The translations under genes were made by a program, and so were the position numbers. The notes beneath the pieces are model-generated. The model was given only the letters and a program-made list of their open reading frames with translations, did no database searches and had not been told where the DNA came from. A DNA stretch of 14,823 bases, taken from NCBI GenBank assembly GCA_905616455.1, contig CAJQSW010000013.1, forward strand, positions 1-14,823, read 5' to 3'. Shown here piece after piece: positions 14,516 through 14,823 of this stretch; within the stretch, counting starts at the first letter, position 1; each line of letters begins with the position of its first letter. The stretch comes from an uncultured Candidatus Pelagibacter sp. GTDB lineage: Bacteria > Pseudomonadota > Alphaproteobacteria > Pelagibacterales > Pelagibacteraceae.

Positions 14516-14823
14516 ATGATAAAAATAAGACTATCAAGAGGTGGAACAAAAAAAAGACCAGTGTACAAAGTAGTTATAGCTGACAGTCGTCGTGCAAGAG
14601 ATGGCAGATTTATTGAAAAAGTAGGATTCTTTAATCCTCTTTTACCAAAAGATAAAAAAGAAAGAGTAGGACTAGAAGCAGAAAGAATTAAATATTGGTT
14701 AGGTCAAGGTGCTCAACCAACAGCTAGAGTTGCAAGAATTTTAGGTGAAAATAATATTATCCCTATGCCTGCAAACGCTAACAATCCTAATAAAGCTATA
14801 CCTAAAAAAGAAAGAAAAAAAGA
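14516..14823 (+). CDS. rpsP: 30S ribosomal protein S16 (3' end cut by window)
   Basis: An AAGGAA ribosome site (14505-14510) precedes ATG at 14516. The frame stays open for 102 codons to the window edge. The protein begins [18 protein letters not shown] and continues through [21 protein letters not shown], the unmistakable S16 core that helps assemble the 30S subunit; [17 protein letters not shown] follows at about residues 60-76. The tail is Asn/Pro- then Lys-rich and may continue beyond the window. It lies 14 bases after ffh. In many bacteria rpsP leads an rpsP-rimM-trmD-rplS operon, so those genes are expected just to the right, though this is inference. Confidence 0.96.
   Translation, partial: MIKIRLSRGGTKKRPVYKVVIADSRRARDGRFIEKVGFFNPLLPKDKKERVGLEAERIKYWLGQGAQPTARVARILGENNIIPMPANANNPNKAIPKKERKK

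Noticed and set aside
1..14823. Mobile elements, CRISPR arrays or defence genes
   Set aside because: No transposase, integrase, direct-repeat array, long terminal inverted repeats or composition break was seen; the window reads as ordinary streamlined chromosome.

Overview
The window looks like a piece of a SAR11-type (Pelagibacterales, alphaproteobacterial) marine bacterial chromosome. The reasons are very low GC, lysine/isoleucine/asparagine-rich proteins, tight gene packing with several overlaps, GAGAG-type ribosome sites, a TRAP transporter, and an ffh-rpsP block with a structured ffh leader, as reported for 'Candidatus Pelagibacter'. This assignment comes from reading the sequence, not from a search. 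I see no insertion sequences, phage genes, CRISPR arrays, tRNA or rRNA.

Left third (1-4840): exported proteins. A fragment of a probable membrane protein (1-204) comes first. It is followed by a secreted PQQ-type sorbosone-dehydrogenase-like enzyme (376-1662) with a strong terminator, a small Cys-containing secreted orphan (1737-2132) and a single-heme cytochrome c (2141-2524). The enzyme and cytochrome could form a periplasmic oxidation module. On the opposite strand are a small secreted orphan and a HupE/UreJ-type membrane protein (2531-4038). The HupE gene overlaps head to head with a DUF4198-type periplasmic gene (4001-4840). Both families are associated with metal (Ni/Co-type) uptake, and both predicted mature proteins begin His-Glu-Leu.

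Middle (4841-10614): a nutrient uptake unit. A Tat-exported TRAP solute-binding protein (5001-6161) is separated by a terminator hairpin from the small and large TRAP membrane subunits. These run with almost no gaps into an amidase, a 59-aa two-helix membrane protein and an EamA/DMT permease. The layout suggests import of an organic acid or amide-bearing compound, with the binding protein made in excess of the permease.

Right third (10615-14823): an orphan secreted protein (10686-11249) converges on a housekeeping block. dapF and ftsY lie on the minus strand (1-nt overlap). Divergent from them are ffh (SRP54) and rpsP (S16, cut by the window end). The 159-bp dapF/ffh gap folds on paper into several hairpins, one with a GAAA tetraloop and one a long interrupted stem close to the ffh start, which lacks a Shine-Dalgarno. 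This is the best candidate regulatory RNA in the window. The two protein halves of the SRP targeting pathway, Ffh and its receptor FtsY, thus lie on either side of it, separated by dapF.
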